Assembly: GCA_005889295.1 (NCBI GenBank)
Contig: VBEY01000235.1
Coordinates: forward strand, 1 to 38,246
Length of the DNA: 38,246 nt
Reading direction: 5' to 3'
Source: Chloroflexota bacterium
GTDB taxonomy: Bacteria; Chloroflexota; Limnocylindria; P2-11E
This document shows, one piece after another, positions 25,072 to 35,111 of this stretch. The number at the start of each line of letters is the position of its first letter. The stretch's first letter is position 1. Made by a program: the position numbers and the translations under genes. The notes under the pieces are model-generated. The model was not told the DNA's origin and did not search any database. It saw only the letters and a list, made by a program, of their open reading frames with translations.

Positions 25072-26097
25072 ATGACCCTAGTAGAGCTTGAGTACCCCAA
25101 GATCGAGCGCATCGAGGGCGACGAGCGTTACGCGAAATTCGCGTGCGAGCCGCTCCCGCCCGGATACGGCACGACCCTTGGGAACTCGCTGCGTCGCGTG
25201 CTCCTGAGCTCGCTCCCAGGCGCCGCGATCACGGCCGCGCGCGTGCGTGGCGTCGCCCACGAGTTCTCCACCATTCCCGGCGTGAAGGAGGACGTCGTCC
25301 AGCTCGTCCTCAACCTGAAGCAGATCCGTCTCCGCTCGTTCGCGAGCGAGCCGGTGACGCTCACCCTCGAGAAGTCCGGTCCCGGCGAGGCGACCGCCGC
25401 GGACATCATGACCACGAGCGAGATCGAGATCGTCAACCCCGAGGCGAAGATCGCCACCCTTGAGCCCGATTCATCGCTCTGGCTCGAGCTGACCGTCGAG
25501 ACTGGCCGCGGATTCCACTCGGCCGATCGCCGCGAGGGCCTGCCGATCGGAGTCATCCCGATCGACGCGCTCTACAGCCCAGTCAAGAAGGTGAACTTCG
25601 CGGTCGAGAGCACTCGCGTCGGACAGGTCACGAACTACGACCGCCTCATCCTCGAGGTCTGGACCGACGGGACGACGACGCCCGACGACGCGGTCGCGCA
25701 GGGCTCGCAGATCCTCGTGCAGCAGTTCTCGCTCTTCGCCGGGCTCACCCGGTCGCAGACCGCGCTCGCGCAGCCCGAGCGGACGAACGGCTCGGCGCTG
25801 CCGGCCGCCATCGCGGACATGCCCATCGAGGACCTCGACCTCCCGCAGCGGGCCTTCAACTCACTGAAGCGGCACGGCATCACCAAGGTCGGTCAGCTCC
25901 TGCAGACCCCCGACGACGAGCTCCTCCGCATGCGCAACTTCGGCAAGAAGTCGCTTGACGAGATCAAGGAGCGCCTCGCGGCGCGCGGTCTCATCGAGGC
26001 GCCGGTACGCGACGAGTCGTCGATTGGCAGCGACGAGCCGGTGGCCGAGGATGAGGGCGAACCCGAGACGAGCATGACCGAGGGCGACGAGAGCTAG
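25072..26097 (+). CDS. rpoA: RNA polymerase alpha subunit
   Basis: Alpha (341 aa) dimerises to scaffold RNA polymerase and contacts UP elements and activators. The N-terminal domain carries YGTTLGNSLRRVLLSSLPGAAIT (residues 32-54), VQLVLNLKQIR and SPVKKVNFAVESTRVG. The C-terminal domain at about 251-309 shows LDLPQRAFNSLKRHGITKVGQLL and RNFGKKSLDEIKERL. The last 30 residues form an acidic tail longer than in E. coli. The stop TAG overlaps the GTG of a micro-ORF in repeat copy C. Confidence 0.98.
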   Translation: MTLVELEYPKIERIEGDERYAKFACEPLPPGYGTTLGNSLRRVLLSSLPGAAITAARVRGVAHEFSTIPGVKEDVVQLVLNLKQIRLRSFASEPVTLTLEKSGPGEATAADIMTTSEIEIVNPEAKIATLEPDSSLWLELTVETGRGFHSADRREGLPIGVIPIDALYSPVKKVNFAVESTRVGQVTNYDRLILEVWTDGTTTPDDAVAQGSQILVQQFSLFAGLTRSQTALAQPERTNGSALPAAIADMPIEDLDLPQRAFNSLKRHGITKVGQLLQTPDDELLRMRNFGKKSLDEIKERLAARGLIEAPVRDESSIGSDEPVAEDEGEPETSMTEGDES

Positions 26098-26192
26098 TGC
26101 GCAAGGTTGAGCGAGGAGCGGCTTTGCGGCGACGAGCGAGTCGATCCTGCCGGAGGCATGTCTCCGGCGGCAGCCGGAGATTAATCTAGTGC
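26094..26192 (+). repeat. Intergenic coupling repeat, copy C (rpoA/rplQ)
   Basis: Third copy. GAGCGAGGAGCG, the octamer GCTTTGCG and GCGACGAGCGAG match the other copies. The hairpin here is a perfect 8-bp stem TCTCCGGC-GGCA-GCCGGAGA, with GGAG at 26176-26179, 9 nt before the rplQ GTG. Uniquely, an upstream GCCGGAG can also pair with the same CTCCGGC, so two exclusive hairpins are possible, one hiding and one freeing the Shine-Dalgarno. CTAGTGC flanks the element exactly (26094-26100 and 26186-26192). A 30-codon micro-ORF runs from GTG 26097, overlapping the rpoA TAG, to TAG 26187-26189, overlapping the rplQ GTG; its product ends GGSRRLI. Confidence 0.8.
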
Positions 26193-26731
26193 CGCATCAA
26201 GTCCACGAGCGGAAATTCGGACGACGCACCGGTGCACGCCGGGGAATGCTTCGCAACCTGACGCTCTCGGTGCTTCGATACGAGCGCGTGAAGACGACCG
26301 AGGCGAAGGCCAAGGAGGTTCGTCTGTTCGTAGACCGGATGATCAACCTCGGCAAGGACGGATCCCTGGTCGCGCGGCGCCGCGCGCTGGCGTGGCTCCC
26401 TGAGCCCGTCATCGTCGAGAAGGTCTTTTCGGATCTCGCGATCCGCTGGCCCGACCGCGGCTCGGGATACGTGCGAATTACCCATATCGGCCGGCGCGTC
26501 GGCGATTCGGCGCCGCAGATGCTCCTCGAGCTCGTGCCCGCACCAGAGAAGCCGACGGCCGAGAAGCCGGATGCGGCAGAGGAGCCCAAGCCGCGTCGTA
26601 GGCTCGCCCTTCCGCGCCGGCGGGCGACGGCGGCCAAGAAGGAAGAGACGAAGGCCGAGGCGAACGCCAAAGCCGCGGCCAAGGCGACGGCACCCAAGAA
26701 GAAGAAGACGGCGAAGGGAGCAGCGACCTAA
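26189..26731 (+). CDS. rplQ: 50S ribosomal protein L17 with basic C-terminal tail
   Basis: L17 (180 aa, against about 117-127) is a 50S protein near the exit tunnel. The core (residues 1 to about 117) is typical: RKFGRRTGARRGMLRNLTLSVLRYERVKTTEAKAKEVR, MINLGKDGSLVARRRAL and YVRITHIGRRVGDSAPQMLLEL. The rest is a Pro/Lys/Ala-rich tail (KAEANAKAAAKATAPKKKK). It starts at GTG directly after repeat copy C and is followed 22 nt later by truA. Confidence 0.96.
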   Translation: MPHQVHERKFGRRTGARRGMLRNLTLSVLRYERVKTTEAKAKEVRLFVDRMINLGKDGSLVARRRALAWLPEPVIVEKVFSDLAIRWPDRGSGYVRITHIGRRVGDSAPQMLLELVPAPEKPTAEKPDAAEEPKPRRRLALPRRRATAAKKEETKAEANAKAAAKATAPKKKKTAKGAAT

Positions 26732-26753
26732 AACGCCACACTGGAAGGCGCGC

Positions 26754-27530
26754 GTGGCCTACGACGGAACGAGCTACGCGGGTTTCCAGGTGCAAGCGAA
26801 CGCGCGCACCGTGCAGGGAGAGCTCGAGCGAGCGCTCTCTCACGTGTGCGACGAGGCGGTGAGGGTCACCGGCGCGGGACGGACCGATGCCGGGGTGCAC
26901 GCGAGCGGACAGGTGATCGACTTCCGGACGGCGAGCGCGCTGGACGGAGTGACGATCGGCCGGGGGGTCAACGCCCTCCTGCCGGAGGACATCGCGGTCT
27001 CGGCGCTCGAGCCGGCGGCGGAGGACTTCCACGCCCGGTTCAGTGCGACGGGGCGGACATATGAATATCGGATCCGGCACGCGCCGGAACGCGACCCGCT
27101 TGAGCGGCGCCGCGAGCTCCAGATCGCGGGGCCCCTCGACCTCGCGGCGATGCGGGACGCAAGCGCACTGCTGGTGGGCCGACGGGATTTCTCGTCGTTT
27201 GCGGCGGGCCCGGGCGGAGTCCGGTCCGTGCGGCGCGCCGAATGGTGTCAGCCCGGGACGAGCCAGCTCCGTTTCGAGGTCGAGGCGGATGCGTTTCTGC
27301 GGGGCATGGTCCGCGCGATCGTCGGGACGCTGCTCTGGGTGGGCCGCGGAAAGATCGACGTACCGGGCTTTGAACGGATCGTCGCGGCGAACGACCGGGC
27401 GAGGGCGGGTCCGAGCGCACCGGCGAACGGGCTGTGCCTGATCGCCGTGGAATACCGACAGGACGCAGCTAACGCTGCGTCCGAAGAGGGGTTGCAGGGG
27501 ATACCTCCCCTGCGCGAAGAGGATGAATAG
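26754..27530 (+). CDS. truA: tRNA pseudouridine synthase A
   Basis: TruA (258 aa from this start) makes pseudouridine at positions 38-40 of the tRNA anticodon arm. The catalytic Asp45 lies in GAGRTDAGVHASGQV. Other family blocks are YDGTSYAGFQVQ, YEYRIRHAP, the FSSFAA motif and a C-terminal FLRGMVRAIVGTLLWVGRG. GTG 26754 is preferred because it follows the rplQ stop and has GGAAGG 5 nt upstream. It is slightly short at the N-terminus. The alternative ATG 26571 lies deep in rplQ and adds an Arg-rich shadow sequence. Confidence 0.93.
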   Translation: MAYDGTSYAGFQVQANARTVQGELERALSHVCDEAVRVTGAGRTDAGVHASGQVIDFRTASALDGVTIGRGVNALLPEDIAVSALEPAAEDFHARFSATGRTYEYRIRHAPERDPLERRRELQIAGPLDLAAMRDASALLVGRRDFSSFAAGPGGVRSVRRAEWCQPGTSQLRFEVEADAFLRGMVRAIVGTLLWVGRGKIDVPGFERIVAANDRARAGPSAPANGLCLIAVEYRQDAANAASEEGLQGIPPLREEDE

Positions 27531-27533
27531 GAA

Positions 27534-27974
27534 ATGAAGACGTACGCAACGAAGCAGAGCGAGATCACGCGGAGTTGGCGCGTCGTCGATGCCGACGGCG
27601 CGACTTTGGGTCGCCTCGCGACCGAGGTCGCCGCGATCCTCCGCGGGAAGCACAAGACGATCTTCTCCCCACACCTCGACACCGGCGATCCGGTCATCGT
27701 CGTGAACGCGGCGAAAGTGCGCGTCACCGGCAACAAGCTCAAGGCGAAGAACTACGTGCGGCACTCGGGGTACCCCGGCGGCCTGCGGTCGGAGACGCTG
27801 GAGCAGCTCCTCGCCCGCCGACCCGAGGAAGTCGTCCGCCGCGCGGTGCGCGGCATGCTCCCACGGAACCGCCTCGGCGAGCAGATGTCGCGCAAGCTGC
27901 ACGTGTACGCAGGCGCCGACCATCCCCACGCCGCGCAGAAACCCGAGCCGATGCGTAAGGAGTCCGAATCATGA
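27534..27974 (+). CDS. rplM: 50S ribosomal protein L13
   Basis: L13 (146 aa, normal) is an early 50S assembly protein. The sequence shows [76 protein letters not shown] and [36 protein letters not shown]. It follows truA by 3 nt and overlaps rpsI by 4 nt (ATGA). Confidence 0.98.
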   Translation: MKTYATKQSEITRSWRVVDADGATLGRLATEVAAILRGKHKTIFSPHLDTGDPVIVVNAAKVRVTGNKLKAKNYVRHSGYPGGLRSETLEQLLARRPEEVVRRAVRGMLPRNRLGEQMSRKLHVYAGADHPHAAQKPEPMRKESES

Positions 27975-28366
27975 AGGCGTTGCCGTATTTCCAGGGCACG
28001 GGACGTCGCAAGACATCGATCGCTCGCGTCCGCCTCGTTCCCGGTGAAGGCGCGGTCGTCGTGAACGGGAAACCGCTCGATGACTACTTCGCTCGCGACG
28101 GCGCGACCGACCAAGCCCTGCTGCCGTTCACAGTCACGAGCACCGCGCGCCGGTTCAACGCGATGGTCAAGGTCGAGGGAGGCGGTGTGAGCGGCCAGAT
28201 CGGCGCGATCGCGCATGGCATCTCGCGCGCACTCCTCCAGGTAGATAGAGAGCATCTCCCGGCGTTGCGGAAGGCCGGTCTTCTGACGCGCGACCCCCGC
28301 GCCAAGGAGCGCAAGAAGCCGGGTCTCAAGCGCGCCCGAAAGGCGCCTCAGTTCACGAAGCGCTAG
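27971..28366 (+). CDS. rpsI: 30S ribosomal protein S9
   Basis: S9 (131 aa, normal) reaches the P site with its C-terminal tail. It carries [54 protein letters not shown] and [28 protein letters not shown]. The final KR that contacts tRNA is present. It is followed by a 33-nt spacer with a weak 5-bp hairpin (28376-28388) but no T tract. Confidence 0.98.
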   Translation: MKALPYFQGTGRRKTSIARVRLVPGEGAVVVNGKPLDDYFARDGATDQALLPFTVTSTARRFNAMVKVEGGGVSGQIGAIAHGISRALLQVDREHLPALRKAGLLTRDPRAKERKKPGLKRARKAPQFTKR

Positions 28367-28399
28367 CCCGAAGGCGCGCTCGGAGCGCAGACTAGGGCG

Positions 28400-29626
28400 A
28401 TGGCTTCGAAAGACTTCAATTACCAGGTCGCGCTCAAAGAAGGGCTCAAGAGCCTCGAGCAAGGGCGCTTGCGCCAGGCCGAGCAGAGCTTCAAGTACCT
28501 GGTCGACAAGTTTCCGGGGGCCGAGGGCGGCTATCGCGGTCTGGCGAAGGTGCATTTCGAACAGGAGGATCGCGCGGCCGCCCTCAAGGTGCTCCGCGAA
28601 GGTGCCGCCGCACTCACCAAGTCCGGCGAGCGCTCCGGCGCTATCGGTCTCCTCCGCCAGGCCGTCGTCCTGGATCCGCGCGACCTCGCCACGCACCGCC
28701 GGCTCGCCGCAGGCCTTGCGCTGGCCGGCGACACCGACGCGTCCGTGCAGGAATACGCGCGCTTCATCCGCAGTCTTCGCGACAGCGGTGACACCGAGCG
28801 GGCGAAGAACGAGGCGGCGTTCGCGAAGGGTCAGCTTCGCGGCGTGACCGGCGTCACGGAGCTTGCCGCGATCGCGGACGGAACGCCATCGGTCGCCGAA
28901 GAGTCCGCGCCAGAGACGACACGCTTCTCCGAGCGAGAAGGGGGCAGCGCGCTCCGTCCGCAGCCCGTCGACCATTGGGCGGTTCCGCGAGCCGAGCCTG
29001 CGCAAGCGTTCACGCCGCCACCCGAGCCGCCGGCCGCCACATCACCCGACGACCCGTGGGCCGCGGCGCCCCCGACGACATATCCGCCGCCAAGCGCTTC
29101 CGAACAACAGGTGCGAGAGATCACGCTCGAGAACGACCCATGGGCGCCGCTCGCGCCCGCGCCGGCCGCGAGGTGGACGCCCGGGGCCATGGCCGACAAC
29201 GGGGCACCCGAAGAGGCTGCCGCGACCCTGCCGGTCGAAGTGAAGGCGGACGAGGCGTGGTCACCGGAGCCGCAAGCCGGCGATTCGGACGGGGAGCCGA
29301 CGACCGATGTCGATCCCGAGGGGGTCGAAGCCGCGGCGGCCCGGTATCTCGCGACGCGGGATCCCCGCGCCGCGGGCCTCGCACTTGAGGCCGCTCGGTA
29401 CTACATCGAAGAGGGCCACCTCGACGCGGCCTCGGATCTGCTCCTCCAGCTGATCGCGGCAGGGGTGGCGGATCACGATGCGCAGCGCCTTCTCGTCGAC
29501 GTCGTCCGCACGCTCGGCAAGCGCGAAGTCGCCAAAGCGAAGTGCGAGCTGCTCGTTCACGCGCTCCTCCTGGACGGTCGAAACGACCTTGCGGCGGAGG
29601 TCGAGGCCCTGGCGCTCACTGACTGA
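28400..29626 (+). CDS. TPR-repeat protein with Trp-motif linker
   Basis: A 408-residue soluble protein of unknown function. Residues 1 to about 150 form tetratricopeptide-like helical pairs (ALKEGLKSLEQGRLRQAEQSFKYLVDKFPGAEGGYRGLAKVHFEQ and similar). Residues about 160-310 are a disordered Pro/Ala/Glu-rich linker with recurring Trp motifs: VDHWAVPR, DDPWAAAPP, NDPWAPLAP and DEAWSPEP. The C-terminal 100 residues are again helical and repeat-like. No signal peptide or membrane segment is seen. Its stop overlaps the cdaA ATG (TGATG), so it is probably co-expressed with the c-di-AMP genes. A scaffold role is inferred only from architecture. Confidence 0.8.
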   Translation: MASKDFNYQVALKEGLKSLEQGRLRQAEQSFKYLVDKFPGAEGGYRGLAKVHFEQEDRAAALKVLREGAAALTKSGERSGAIGLLRQAVVLDPRDLATHRRLAAGLALAGDTDASVQEYARFIRSLRDSGDTERAKNEAAFAKGQLRGVTGVTELAAIADGTPSVAEESAPETTRFSEREGGSALRPQPVDHWAVPRAEPAQAFTPPPEPPAATSPDDPWAAAPPTTYPPPSASEQQVREITLENDPWAPLAPAPAARWTPGAMADNGAPEEAAATLPVEVKADEAWSPEPQAGDSDGEPTTDVDPEGVEAAAARYLATRDPRAAGLALEAARYYIEEGHLDAASDLLLQLIAAGVADHDAQRLLVDVVRTLGKREVAKAKCELLVHALLLDGRNDLAAEVEALALTD

Positions 29627-30468
29627 TGGACGCAATCCAGAAGCAGCTCACTGACCTTCTCAACCTGCTCACCAGGGGCCAGCCGTTCGGCTGGAACAAC
29701 GTGCTCGACGTGCTCATCGTCGCCGTCTTTGTCTACTACGTGCTCGCGCTCATCCGGGGCACCAGGGCTGTCCAGCTTCTGATCGGAGTCATGGTGCTCG
29801 TGCTCATCTACGTCGTTGCGACGTCGCTGCACCTCACCCTGACGACTCTGCTGCTTCAAGCGCTCTTTGCCGTCGCCTTGATCGCGCTCGTGGTGGTCTT
29901 CCAGCCGGAGCTGCGGCGCGCCCTCGGCCAGATCGGCCAGCTCGGCCCGCTCAACCGGCTCCTCACACCGGGTAGCGAAGAGGAGCTCGAGGGCATCGTC
30001 GATGAGCTGGTCCGGGCCGCTCTGCTCATCAGCGAGGCCAAGCACGGCGCCCTCATGGTTCTCGAAAGGGCAACCGGCCTACAGGACTACAGCGAGACCG
30101 GCGTTCCGGTGAACGGAAAGCTCACTGCCGAGCTCCTCGCCTCCATCTTCATGACGCGATCCCCGCTGCATGACGGCGCCGTGATCGTCCGCGGGGGACA
30201 GATCCTCGCCGCGGCGTGCCTCCTCCCGCTTGAGGAGAGCGCCGACCGTGGCGCACACCGTTACGGCATGCGACATCGCGCGGCGCTCTCGATCAGCGCG
30301 CAGACCGACGCGATCGTCGTGGTCGTGTCGGAGGAAACCCAGGCGATCTCGATCGCGGCGGGCGGTCGCATCATCGGCGCGCTGGACGAAGAGCGTCTTC
30401 GTCGGGTCCTCTCGTCGCTCCTCCGGAGTCGGATCCAGCCGCTTCCGTTCCGCAGCAAGGCGTCATAA
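29626..30468 (+). CDS. cdaA: Diadenylate cyclase CdaA (DAC domain)
   Basis: This membrane enzyme (280 aa) condenses two ATP into cyclic di-AMP. Three hydrophobic helices lie at about 25-44, 48-68 and 74-93, followed by a DAC domain. The catalytic motifs DGA (Asp183-Gly184-Ala185 in SPLHDGAVIV) and RHR (Arg216-His217-Arg218 in YGMRHRAAL) are both present, so it should be active. Together with the following YbbR-domain gene and glmM it matches the cdaA-cdaR-glmM operon known from Firmicutes, where CdaR and GlmM modulate CdaA. Confidence 0.96.
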   Translation: MDAIQKQLTDLLNLLTRGQPFGWNNVLDVLIVAVFVYYVLALIRGTRAVQLLIGVMVLVLIYVVATSLHLTLTTLLLQALFAVALIALVVVFQPELRRALGQIGQLGPLNRLLTPGSEEELEGIVDELVRAALLISEAKHGALMVLERATGLQDYSETGVPVNGKLTAELLASIFMTRSPLHDGAVIVRGGQILAAACLLPLEESADRGAHRYGMRHRAALSISAQTDAIVVVVSEETQAISIAAGGRIIGALDEERLRRVLSSLLRSRIQPLPFRSKAS

Positions 30469-30470
30469 CG

Positions 30471-31745
30471 ATGGCGCGCGTTCCCGCGCCGGCACGGCCG
30501 CTTTTGCCGCGCCGGCGTGTCGACCTCCGCAGGATCGCGACCGCGGACCTTCCGCTGAAGATCGTCGCGGTCCTCATCGCGATGATCTTCTGGGTTGTCT
30601 CCGTCCTCGGCGCCCCGCCGACCGAGGTCATACGGGATTACGGCGGCCGCGTCGCGGTCGAAAGGCCGCAGTCCGTTCCCGCCGGTTACGTGCTCCAGGG
30701 CCAGCTCGGAGACGTCGGCGTGAGGCTGCGGGGAGCCGAGGCCGCACTCGCGAACGTGGTCGCATCGGACCTTCACGCAACGCTCGACCTGCCCGCCGCT
30801 GACCTGCATCGTTCCGATCCGCAGGACGTGCCGGTCCGCGTCGAGGTGGCGACGGCTGGTGTGAAGGTGGAAAGCTACGCGCCGGCCACGGTGACGGTGC
30901 GCATCGAGCCGATCACCTCGCGCGACGTCGCGGTTCAGGCGCGCTTCGCGAACGACCCGCCCACGGGCACCGTCGCAGGCGACCCGGCGATCACGCCGAG
31001 CCAGGTCAGGGTGAGCGGCGCGGCGAGTCAGGTCGCGCGTATCGCGGCGCTCTACGCGACGGTGCGCTTCGGCGACGCGGTCACCGACCTCGTCTCGAGC
31101 GTGCAGCCGACCGCGGTCGACGCCTCGGGCGCGACCATCGAGGGCCTCACCGTGGACCCCGCGGTCGTTCAACTGACCGTCCCGGTGCTTCCGACGGCGA
31201 CCACGAGGACCGTGCCGGTGGTCCCTGCGCTGCGCGGCTCCGTCGCCGCCGGCTACTGGATCACACGCGTGACGAGCGATCCGACCGTGGTGACGGTACG
31301 CGGCGAAAGCGCGGCGCTGAGCGCGATCGACCAGGTCACGACGGCGGCGCTCGACGTGACCGGCCTCGGCGCCGACACGACCTTCCAGGTCGCGTTGCTA
31401 CTGCCAGCCGAGGGCACGTCGCTCATCAAAGCCGCCCAGGCGACGGTGACGGTATCGATCGCGCCTCTCACGGGCAGCCGGGCTTTTCCCCTCGTGGCGG
31501 TGCAAGCCTCGAGTCTCGGTAGCGGTTTCGTCGCGGAGTTCGACCCGCCGGCCATCAGCCTCGTCGTGGCCGGTCCCGTACCTGCACTCTCGGGAATCAC
31601 GACAGGACAGGTCGTCGCGACGGTCGACGCGACGGGCAAGGGACCGGGCACTTACCCGGTCGACGTGGTCGTCCGGACGCCCGCGGGCACGACGGCCCAG
31701 AGCGTGCAACCGACCCGAGTGACGCTCACCATACGAACGAGGTAA
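30471..31745 (+). CDS. cdaR: YbbR-domain protein, likely CdaA regulator
   Basis: A 424-residue protein with one N-terminal membrane helix (about residues 28-47, LPLKIVAVLIAMIFWVVSVLG) and an extracytoplasmic region of repeated beta-rich YbbR-type domains, marked by recurring patterns of P...V.V.G and I.VDPPTV-like strands. In Firmicutes the orthologue binds CdaA and adjusts c-di-AMP synthesis. The same role here is inferred from its position 2 nt after cdaA and 11 nt before glmM. Confidence 0.87.
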   Translation: MARVPAPARPLLPRRRVDLRRIATADLPLKIVAVLIAMIFWVVSVLGAPPTEVIRDYGGRVAVERPQSVPAGYVLQGQLGDVGVRLRGAEAALANVVASDLHATLDLPAADLHRSDPQDVPVRVEVATAGVKVESYAPATVTVRIEPITSRDVAVQARFANDPPTGTVAGDPAITPSQVRVSGAASQVARIAALYATVRFGDAVTDLVSSVQPTAVDASGATIEGLTVDPAVVQLTVPVLPTATTRTVPVVPALRGSVAAGYWITRVTSDPTVVTVRGESAALSAIDQVTTAALDVTGLGADTTFQVALLLPAEGTSLIKAAQATVTVSIAPLTGSRAFPLVAVQASSLGSGFVAEFDPPAISLVVAGPVPALSGITTGQVVATVDATGKGPGTYPVDVVVRTPAGTTAQSVQPTRVTLTIRTR

Positions 31746-31756
31746 TCAGGAACCGC

Positions 31757-33085
31757 TTGACGAGGCTCTTCGGCACCGACGGCGTCCGCGGCGTCGCGAA
31801 TCTCGACCTCACCCCGGAGCTCGCGCTTCGGCTCGGCCGGGCGGCCGGGCACGTCCTCGGCGGGCCGGGCCATTCGGTGGTCATCGGGCGTGACACCCGC
31901 CGAAGCGGCCGCATGCTCGAGAGCGCGCTCGCCGCGGGGCTGTGTTCGGTCGGCATGGAGGTGCGCCTGGTCGGGCATGTTCCAACACCCGGGCTCGCGT
32001 ATCTCGCGAAGACAGATCAGTTCGTGGCCGGTGCCGTCATCAGCGCGTCGCACAACCCCGCGCCAGACAACGGAATCAAGTTCTTCGATCACCGCGCGCA
32101 GAAGCTGCCGGATAGCGTCGAGGACCGGATCGAGGGTCTGATGACCGGAGACGACACCCTTCCTCGTCCCACCGAGGGCGGCATCGGCCTGGTCGGTGAC
32201 TCCAGGGGACTGGTGAAGGAGTACGAGAACTTTCTCGTGGGGAAGGCGCCGCGGCTCGACGGCATCCGTGTCGCGCTCGACTGCGCGAACGGGGCCACGT
32301 ACCGCGTTGCGCCGGCGGTCTTCGCACAAACGGGTGCGGAGGTCCTCGCGTACTTCGACAAGCCCGACGGCCAAAACATCAACGAAGGATGCGGGGCCAC
32401 CGCGCCCGAAGCGCTCCAGCGACTCGTCGTTGATAACAAGGCCGACGTTGGTTTCGCATTCGATGGCGACGGCGACCGCGTGATCGTTATCGACGAGCGT
32501 GGCCGCGCGCATAACGGCGATTTCGTGCTGGCCCTCGCGGCCCGCCACTTCGTACGCAACGGCAAGCTCAACCCGAAGATCGTCGTCGGGACGGTCATGA
32601 CGAACGGCGGCCTCGAGTACATGCTCGCTCGTGACGGTGTCCGGCTCGAGCGCACGCAGGTCGGGGACCGCTACGTCTGGGAAGCCATGGAACGGCTCGG
32701 CGCGCAGTTCGGAGGCGAATCGTCCGGACACGTAATCTTCCGCGAGTACTCGACCACCGGTGATGGCATCTTCACCGCGCTCGAGGTGTTGCATCTCGCG
32801 CGCGCGGAGGGGCGCACGCTCGGGGAGCTTGCCGACGAGATGAAGTTCTGGCCGCAGGTGACTCGCAACGTGAAGGCCGCGCGCCGCCGTGAGTGGGAGA
32901 AGAACGACGCCTTCCGTGCCGCGAAGCAGAGCGCCGAGGCGAGACTCGGGTCCACCGGGCGCCTCCTGGTTCGGCCATCGGGGACCGAGCCGGTCCTCCG
33001 GATCACTGTCGAGGCGCAGGACTCCACGGTGGCCAAGAGCACCGCGAACGAGCTCGCCCAGGTCGCCGCGAAGGAGCTCGTCTGA
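31757..33085 (+). CDS. glmM: Phosphoglucosamine mutase
   Basis: GlmM (442 aa, normal) converts glucosamine-6-phosphate to glucosamine-1-phosphate for peptidoglycan precursors. It has RLFGTDGVRGVAN at the N-terminus, the active-site phosphoserine Ser98 in SASHNPAPDNGIKFF, the Mg-binding FDGDGDRVIVID loop, and sugar-binding GGEQSGH-like GGESSGHVIF. RPSGTEPVLRITVE closes domain 4. It starts at TTG 31757, preceded by CAGGA at a spacing of 5 nt. Its TGA overlaps the ATG of the micro-ORF in repeat copy D (TGATG). Confidence 0.97.
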   Translation: MTRLFGTDGVRGVANLDLTPELALRLGRAAGHVLGGPGHSVVIGRDTRRSGRMLESALAAGLCSVGMEVRLVGHVPTPGLAYLAKTDQFVAGAVISASHNPAPDNGIKFFDHRAQKLPDSVEDRIEGLMTGDDTLPRPTEGGIGLVGDSRGLVKEYENFLVGKAPRLDGIRVALDCANGATYRVAPAVFAQTGAEVLAYFDKPDGQNINEGCGATAPEALQRLVVDNKADVGFAFDGDGDRVIVIDERGRAHNGDFVLALAARHFVRNGKLNPKIVVGTVMTNGGLEYMLARDGVRLERTQVGDRYVWEAMERLGAQFGGESSGHVIFREYSTTGDGIFTALEVLHLARAEGRTLGELADEMKFWPQVTRNVKAARRREWEKNDAFRAAKQSAEARLGSTGRLLVRPSGTEPVLRITVEAQDSTVAKSTANELAQVAAKELV

Positions 33086-33197
33086 TGAAAACGAGCGAGG
33101 AGCGATGCGCTTCGCGCCCAGGGGCCCCTCCCCCTGCCCGCGACGAGCGAGACAACCCGCTGGGGCGTGTCTCCCGGCGAAGCCGGAGATTGAGCTG

Positions 33198-33200
<3 letters not shown>
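33082..33200 (+). repeat. Intergenic coupling repeat, copy D (glmM/glmS), expanded
   Basis: Fourth copy. GAGCGAGGAGCG and GCGACGAGCGAG are conserved, but the 8-nt segment between them is replaced by 35 nt (GC-rich, containing GGGGCCCC), a net gain of 27 nt or nine codons. The hairpin TCTCCCGGC-GAA-GCCGGAGA carries GGAG at 33185-33188, 9 nt before the glmS ATG. CTGATG occurs at both borders (33082-33087 and 33195-33200). A 37-codon micro-ORF starts at ATG 33085, overlapping the glmM TGA, and ends at TGA 33196-33198, overlapping the glmS ATG; its product ends [10 protein letters not shown]. Confidence 0.8.

Positions 33201-35107
<1,907 letters not shown>

Positions 35108-35111
<4 letters not shown>

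Noticed and set aside
26571-26753. Upstream start of truA inside rplQ
   Set aside because: It adds about 60 Arg/Pro-rich residues that are the frame-shifted lysine-rich tail of L17, not TruA sequence.
26478-27929. A 483-codon minus-strand frame opposite rplQ, truA and rplM
   Set aside because: Fully covered by three well-supported plus-strand genes; its translation shows no recognisable domain.
28376-28388. Terminator between rpsI and the TPR gene
   Set aside because: The stem is only 5 bp and no T run follows.
32889-33197. Upstream extension of the glmS frame into glmM
   Set aside because: GlmS must start with Met-Cys, the Cys being the N-terminal nucleophile; only ATG 33198 gives this.
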